Shown here: piece after piece, positions 56,511-64,000 of the stretch
Numbering within the stretch: position 1 is the stretch's first letter
How the letters are laid out: each line of letters begins with the position of its first letter
Assembly: GCA_023515745.1 (NCBI GenBank)
Contig: JALECJ010000007.1
Span: 1,348,612 to 1,412,611 of the forward strand
Length of the DNA stretch: 64,000 bases
Origin: Amoeboaphelidium protococcarum
Taxonomy: Eukaryota; Aphelidiomycota; Aphelidea
Direction: 5' to 3'
The notes under the pieces: generated by a model
Database searches by the model: none
Told to the model about the DNA's origin: nothing
Seen by the model: only the letters and a program-made list of their open reading frames with translations
Translations under genes and position numbers: made by a program

Positions 56511-58843
56511 CTGTCGAGTAGAATAATACTTTGCTACCTGGTGCTGAGCATGGTAGTCAATTCAAGAGCTAACAGAGTAATTCTTAAGATGAAAATGATT
56601 TCCAAATTGTGAATGCAACAGAGTACAAGCAAGTCGGTGTAAAGCAGAGTAAAGTTGTCAAACAGTCTGTGCTCAACTTTAGTAAAGCAGAATCGAACGA
56701 ACAGGTGATAAAGCTGGCTCATCAAACCAAGGTGGTGTTACAAGAAAAGCAGACTGTTATCAAGACTGAGGCTCCAGTGAAAGCTCTCTCTCAAGATTCG
56801 TTCGCTGTTCTTCACAAAGATGAAATCCGGCTAGATTTGCAGGCTCTAGGTGCTCCAGAAGGTCTCAACGCTGAAAGTTTTATGGATTTTCTTGAAGTAT
56901 ACGATTTCGTGAATGGATTTGGAGCATTATTTGATGCCAAGTTAATAGACTCTCTTTCAATGAAAAAGTTGTGGTGTGGAATAATGGCTTACAATGAGTG
57001 GTTCAGAAAGTTGCTCAAGAGTATCATGTAGCACCTATTGTCCGAAAAACTTCCCAAAATGGATCTCTCAAACGTCCAAGCAATGCTCTCGCTAGTTCTC
57101 TTGGAAGAGGACGAAGAGCTGTTTTGCCTTTTTGAAACCGTTTCATGGAACGATATCGCGATTGATCAAAGGATGCGCGCTCTGAAACTATTGGTCAATA
57201 TTGCAATGGAGTCTGAGGTGTGGGAGAGTAATGAGTAGGCGATTCTGGCTATGGCTGATCAATTTGCCGGAGATCGCGTTAATATCAAGAAGCTGATGCG
57301 TCAGATCAGTAATCAAATCCAGGAAGTCTAATAATCTATTTTTGAGTAGAAGAAACAGTATCAACGTGCTCAAAGAGCGTTTGATGAAGTTTGCGAAAAT
57401 GTGCAATCTTAAATTGATACAGAAGTGGCGCAAAAGTTTCCGGAGTACGCAACAGAGTAGTGCAAAGATCCAGCTGTCAAAGATAATGTGAAGATGCTCA
57501 AGAGCAAGTTATATCAGGTCTTGGTTAGACCTTGTTAGCTTGAGGCTGAGTAGTTGCAGGATGAAATCAAGGCTTTGCAATAGAAATTGAGTAGCTTGAC
57601 AAAGCAATATCTTGAGTTAGAGGAGGATAAAGATGGCTCCATATCTCTGTAAAAAGCGAGAGAGACTGTCGACGAACTTCGTGGTCAGACTGTCTTTGTA
57701 TGCGGGTATGATCGCTCTGGATACAGGTATTGGTGGATTCCGGAGCTTGTCGTGATTTTGATTGAACCTGCTGAATCTTTGGGTGGCAAGTGGGGAATTA
57801 TTAGCTCCGCTGATCAATGCAAAATCTTGCTCTCTACGTTAACAAAGAAGTTCAGGATGGAGTCTGAGCTATTCAAATCTTTGAAGTATCATCTGCCAAG
57901 AAGTGAGATTCCATTTTCTGGTGATGGTTTTATCTCTCAAGTGTTTTAAGCTGAAGAAGAGTATGAAGGTGATGTGATCCGCAGTCAGATTGAGAAGCGA
58001 AAGTACGACCTGTATTCCAACATTGTATCTTCCATTGATATTATTCAGCAGAGACTCCATGAATTTCTGGCCGCATATGCTGATGGAAACCATCCTGGAC
58101 TCAAACATCCTTACATTGAGTTTGATAAAATGTGGGAATTCAACGTTGATAATAGTACAATGTTGTTGTAATCTTAAGACTATGGCGAATTGTTGTCGAT
58201 GATTATGGATATTTTGACCGTGTAATTCTATGGCTGCCATCATGATTGTAAATTTTGCAGATTATTGTACATTAACAAGGACTCTCCTCATTGTAAGTCT
58301 CGTCTAACGGCATCCCAGTAAGAGGATACGACTTGGAAGGATGTTTGGCTGGCGCATTTTGATAATCTAGAGCCTTCAGCATCGCTGCTATGGTTGAGTC
58401 ATTTTGAGATGCATATCCATTCGTTGAAGACTCATCTTTTGCAGTTGAAGATCAAAAGCAAGACCAATAAAGATGCTAGCAATGTTTCTAAAAAGGATAG
58501 TCACTCTGCTGGTAACAAGAAATAGTAGCCGTAAAAGTCTGAATCTTTGAAAGATAAGTTTGAGTCCAAACTGCGCAAAGTGAATGGTCGCCGTCAGAAG
58601 TAATCTCATTCCGCCAAGCGTGTAGTTGAAGAAAGTGATGAGAGTGACTTTGAAGAAATGGTTCGCGGTGGCAAGAGGAGATCAAGCAGACTTATGAGAT
58701 CTCATGGTGATCACGGTGATGATGACGATGAAGACGGGTATGCTGCGACTCGTGGCTCTAGAAGCAGCGGCCGTCTTCGCCAGAATGCAAGAAGATCCTC
58801 AGTGAAATCTCGTGGTGAAGGTTCATCCGATGCATCCTATTGA
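56507..58843 (+). CDS. DDT/WHIM-domain chromatin protein (ISWI partner type)
   Basis: 778 residues, one exon. The DDT-like helices (FMDFLEVYDFVNGFGALFD near residue 130) and later WHIM/WSTF-type segments, including FVCGYDRSGYRYWWIPEL near 405, are typical of ISWI-complex partners such as Itc1/ACF1. Long helical coiled-coil parts lie between. The C-terminal 100 residues are basic with acidic patches (GGKRRSSRLMRS), suggesting nuclear localisation. No PHD finger or bromodomain is present, so this resembles the smaller fungal members. Role: probably nucleosome sliding through ISWI. A short upstream ORF overlaps the start. Confidence 0.78.
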
Positions 58844-59021
58844 TGAAATTGACTGATGACTGATGTGTGATTTTAGGATATTCATAATTTAGTTGACTAA
58901 TTTTTGGAAATGATATTAAACTTTAGATTTAAAGCTTGTTGTTTCAGTCTTTTTCCACTAAAAAGAGATCAGTTCATTTGAGACTTTGACTGAGAACTTC
59001 TGTAAGCTCTATCGCGTTAAT

Positions 59022-60816
<1,795 letters not shown>

Positions 60817-61184
60817 AAGCTATCTCTGTAGATTTTTGGTACTAACCATATATAAATTGTCAATGAATTCAACTTTATAAATATACATACTTAAGGTAAA
60901 TATAATAGGCGGATGACAGATTTCTGAATCTGAAACAGTTGAAAAGCCTCAGCTTAAAGGATCTCACGCGTGTCTTTTCCTCGTTGAGAGACATACAGGT
61001 CGCTTTGTTCATTTTCTGCCGGCGTTTGGTTGTTCGTCTCTTGTTTCCTCCTTTCTCTGTGTCTCTCTCTTCCACCTTAATATACTGTGGTTGTCTGTTA
61101 TTACCTTTAAATCCGTGTCTTTTTATATCATAGACGCCATTTGATATTGTAAATTTATATCTTTGTGTTCAATCTTGTTGAGCA
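60817..61184. other. Intergenic spacer upstream of NUP54
   Basis: A 368-bp spacer between two co-directional genes, AT-rich, with an ACGCGT word near 60966. It should hold the glycerol kinase 3' end and the NUP54 promoter. The open frames here look spurious. Confidence 0.4.
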
Positions 61185-62342
61185 ATGTTTAGTTTTGGTG
61201 GTAATTAGTAGAATACTTCGAATCAGTAGCAGTAGCAGTAATAGCCTTAACAATAGACTGCGTTTGGTGCTGGATAGACTGGAGGTGGAGGTGGATTATT
61301 TTTCTTTGGTGGTAGTAATGCTAGCAATAATAATTAGTAGCAGCAATAGCCATAGTAGTAGCAAACTTTGATTGGTGGTCCGTTCTAATTTGGATTTGGA
61401 CAACCTCCTTAGTAGCAGTAGTAATAACCCGCTCAGTAATAGAACAATTTCTAGTTTGGGTCCAATTAACAACAACAATAATAGCAACCCTAGAATGCTT
61501 AATAAAATTAGCAAAATATGCAACAACCGCAATAGACAAGTGCCGAGCAGTAATAGAGTGAATTGATTTGGAGTCAGTTGGAGGAGATTAATGCTTCGTA
61601 TGATGTCAACAGTCACAAGTACAAGTTCCGACACGCCTTCTACAATATGGTGCAGAAAGGCCAGGTTGGAATGTATTAGAAGCCAAATAATATTCCAGAT
61701 GGAATGTGGCGTGATGCTCTCCAGTCTTCACCAGATCCATCTTGTATGGTCCCGGTGTTTGCCTAGTCATTTGAGGATCTGTAGAAGAGAGTGGATTCAC
61801 AACACAAGTAGTTGAGCTAATTCAAATTTAAAATGCAAGAGGTGATTGCAGATATTGGACTCCTTTCAGATAAGAAGAGTATGCAAGTAGAGCCCAAGAT
61901 GACTCTGGTGAGAACTAATTAGTAGAAATTGTAGATCAAACTCTTGAAATGTCTCAAGCATATACAACTTTTGGCCAATAAGGACCAACCATCACTGAGC
62001 AGAAATGAAGAAGAATTGGCGCGTCAATTGAATTAGCTGAATGATCAAGTGCAGTCGTAGAGCTTTACTGGCCTAGTGCAGGATTTGAAGAGTAAATTTA
62101 ACCTCTTGTCTAGTGTTCCTAATTATTATTAGCAGCAGTCTCATTAGAATCAGCTATCTAACATATCATCTGTATCTGGATTTGAAGTGTTGGATGAGTA
62201 GTAGATTGTGGAAATGTTGAATAGCCTGGGTGAAATGTAAAAGTGTCTGGAGCATCTCACCACCGTTCTGAATGAAGATACACGACTGTGCTCTAGTCTT
62301 GAGAAGAATATGTTACTCGATAGTGGCAAGAATTATTTCTGA
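61185..62342 (+). CDS. NUP57: FG nucleoporin Nup54/Nup57
   Basis: 385 residues, one exon. It forms, with Nup62 and Nup58 types, the central channel complex of the nuclear pore. The first 125 residues are FG-type and Gln/Asn-rich (FGFGQPP, FGSN), with glutamine written mostly as TAG and TAA. The conserved Nup54 domain starts near 132: KYKFRHAFYNMVQKGQVGMY, MWRDALQSSPDPSCMVPVFA and SFEDLQKRVDSQHKQ. The C-terminal half is coiled coil, the part that binds its partners. Only TGA ends it; the frame is otherwise uninterpretable with the standard code. Confidence 0.9.
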
Positions 62343-62462
62343 GCTCTCGTTCCCAATTACTATCAGTATTTTATAATTCTAGTGCTACCCACAAGGTGCT
62401 GGTGGTGGAAGATACGAAAAAAGATAATGATTCTAATACTGATTGAAAATCATATAAAATTT

Positions 62463-64000
62463 TCACTTGTTCATTCTTAGTTCACCTTTATCATTGAATA
62501 GATTGACAAAGTGCATAGCGTATTTCTGCCTGAGCAACTTTTACCGATTCGATTTAGATAGGCTACTAGTATTACTATTATTGTTAGTAGTAGGAGTGGA
62601 GCGATCAGGAGATGAACCAGATATCAAGTGTTTGTACAGCATCGCCTTTGTTCTATCAGGTATCTGAGGACTCTCTACAAATGCTTATAACATTCTACTA
62701 CCGTGTGGATTCTGCACCACCAACACCAAGTCAGCGGGAGCGCATTGAAACATCATGGTCACAATCCATTTGATAAGTGTAAAGTCAAATTAGAACAGCG
62801 ATGATAGCAGAGTGCATCCACCAGCACTGATTTCTCTATACTAATTCGCATTTGCATATTGATTACTATCCCCAGATAGATTCTTATCGCCAATGAAATC
62901 GATCAACTACCATGATTTGGAGGCACCAGCTTGGTCCTTCTTACTCTATCCCTTTTAGTATCCGTCCTTAATAGCATCGACAATACATCTCTGAGCGTTA
63001 TTAGAATCATTAGATACTTGGGAAATGGATGCCAAATTACAAATGGATATCAAAAGCTAAGACTTTGTTTAACGATTTTGCACCAAAGACTTCAATAATT
63101 TAAAGTCTTGAACGACTGACTATAGAACCATCTCTGATAGTTCAATAGATCCATAGATGGCACTGAAGAAGGATTTGACTACAAAGTTGCCTATCGGATG
63201 GGCGCAATAATCGCGCAAATTATCCTTCAAGCAGTTAGTCCACAAATCCTTCAACAATACAGCCTTCTTCTAATCAAGCGTCTGTTATTATTCACCTTCA
63301 GCAGCGCATTCTTCATCTAGACTATGATAAGGAGATAGACATTCAAATATAAACTCAATGAAGCGAGAGGCAGAAGAGTCTTTGGCCATGGATGCGAAGT
63401 TGCTCTTGAACATTCGAGACTTGATGATGACAAGTTCCAACAACTTCAATACACCATCTTCGCCATCAATCACCTTCAACATTCCGATCAGTAAAACAAT
63501 AGTGGATACAGTAGCCTTATTAGTCCCCATCAGATACACAGTCTTTGCAGTTAGGAGCGATGATGATTTTACTTTATCCATCAGAAAGACTAAACAGTCT
63601 CTATAGAATGACTTGAGTTCTGCAACTTATTACCCGCCAGTCTATTTCGCGTTTATGACTGATTACTTGGTCTCCATCAACTTCATTCTAGCATCCTTGT
63701 TAGGTACGGCTTGATTAACAAATTACTAGTACTATTCAACAGATACGGTATTATTATCATAACCGCTGACTAGTAACAAAATCAGAATCTTCAGCACCTA
63801 GTTGGCATTCTAGTTAACAATACAGTACATTAAGCTCTCATGCACTTCCTCTACCAGAGCATTTAGCTGCAACTGCAAAGACATTAGCTCTTCCTAGTCA
63901 TCATTGACATTCTTTGAATCCGCTGTAATAGCCGTATCCCTGGTATCATTCATATGTATCATTAATAACTCGTGACATTTGAAAAGAATAACTTGAATGA
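62463..64000 (-). CDS. NOP9: Pumilio-like nucleolar protein Nop9, 5' end beyond the right edge
   Basis: At least 512 residues; the frame is open to base 64000 and the N-terminus is outside the window. Nop9 is a PUF-like protein that binds pre-rRNA in 40S subunit assembly. Signatures are LLKDLWTNCLKDNLRDYCAH with PIGNFVVKSFF, then LVVQNPHGSRMLQAFVES and the terminal KYAMHFVNLFNDKGELRMNK. The repeat layout and the C-terminal end match Nop9. Many codons are TAA/TAG. Confidence 0.82.

Overview
The window is eukaryotic nuclear DNA from an organism that reads UAA and UAG as glutamine and uses UGA as its only stop. With the standard code every gene here breaks into short pieces. With UAR = Gln, long conserved proteins appear. 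In threonyl-tRNA synthetase the conserved FQQDD motif is spelled TTC TAA CAG GAC GAC (TAA at 15081-15083), and in ribosomal protein L10a the conserved KNWQN glutamine is TAG (40372-40374, minus strand). Genes are packed on both strands. I placed 17 introns, all starting GTA and all ending TG(T/C)AG; 16 are 47-107 nt and one is 387 nt. Gene content points to an opisthokont on the fungal branch: a C2-containing YPK/Gad8-type kinase, VMA21, GWT1, a bZIP factor, a MEP/AMT ammonium transporter, Mis4/Scc2 and EMC4. Two flagellar genes, CEP104 and an IFT52-like gene, argue against a typical non-flagellate fungus. An aphelid-like lineage would fit the code and content, but this is inference; ciliates and some other protists share the code.

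Layout. 1-6.5 kb: a partial multi-pass membrane protein, MoaE, a short SRP68, a small secreted protein, a 163-bp hAT-type MITE, an F-box/ankyrin protein and a MIT-domain protein. 6.5-16 kb: VMA21, a YPK-type kinase, CEP104 tail to tail with the IFT52-like gene, and ThrRS. 16-23 kb: a BTB protein, GWT1, an unsupported small ORF, a bZIP factor and a START protein with a C-terminal membrane anchor. 23-31.3 kb: a PP2A B''-type subunit and the cohesin loader Scc2/Mis4. 31.6-40 kb: an orphan 761-residue protein, an ammonium transporter, Rad4/XPC, an orphan 369-residue protein and a small acidic protein. 40-47 kb: RPL10a, carnitine acyltransferase, an NSUN5/Rcm1 methyltransferase and an NRAMP transporter. 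47.5-54.9 kb: a large orphan glutamine-rich secretory protein, a long spacer holding a relic of the neighbouring SMP gene, a secreted protein, the SMP lipid-transfer protein and EMC4. 55-64 kb: a probable pseudogene, a DDT/WHIM chromatin protein, glycerol kinase, the FG nucleoporin Nup54/57, and Nop9, which runs off the right edge.

Most genes are housekeeping and unrelated to their neighbours. Many pairs are divergent and share promoters of about 130-550 bp. The most unusual items are the genetic code, the uniform intron ends, the truncated SRP68, the frame break at the IFT52-like 5' end, the decayed SMP 3' fragment, the probable pseudogene, and several orphan proteins (two clearly secreted).
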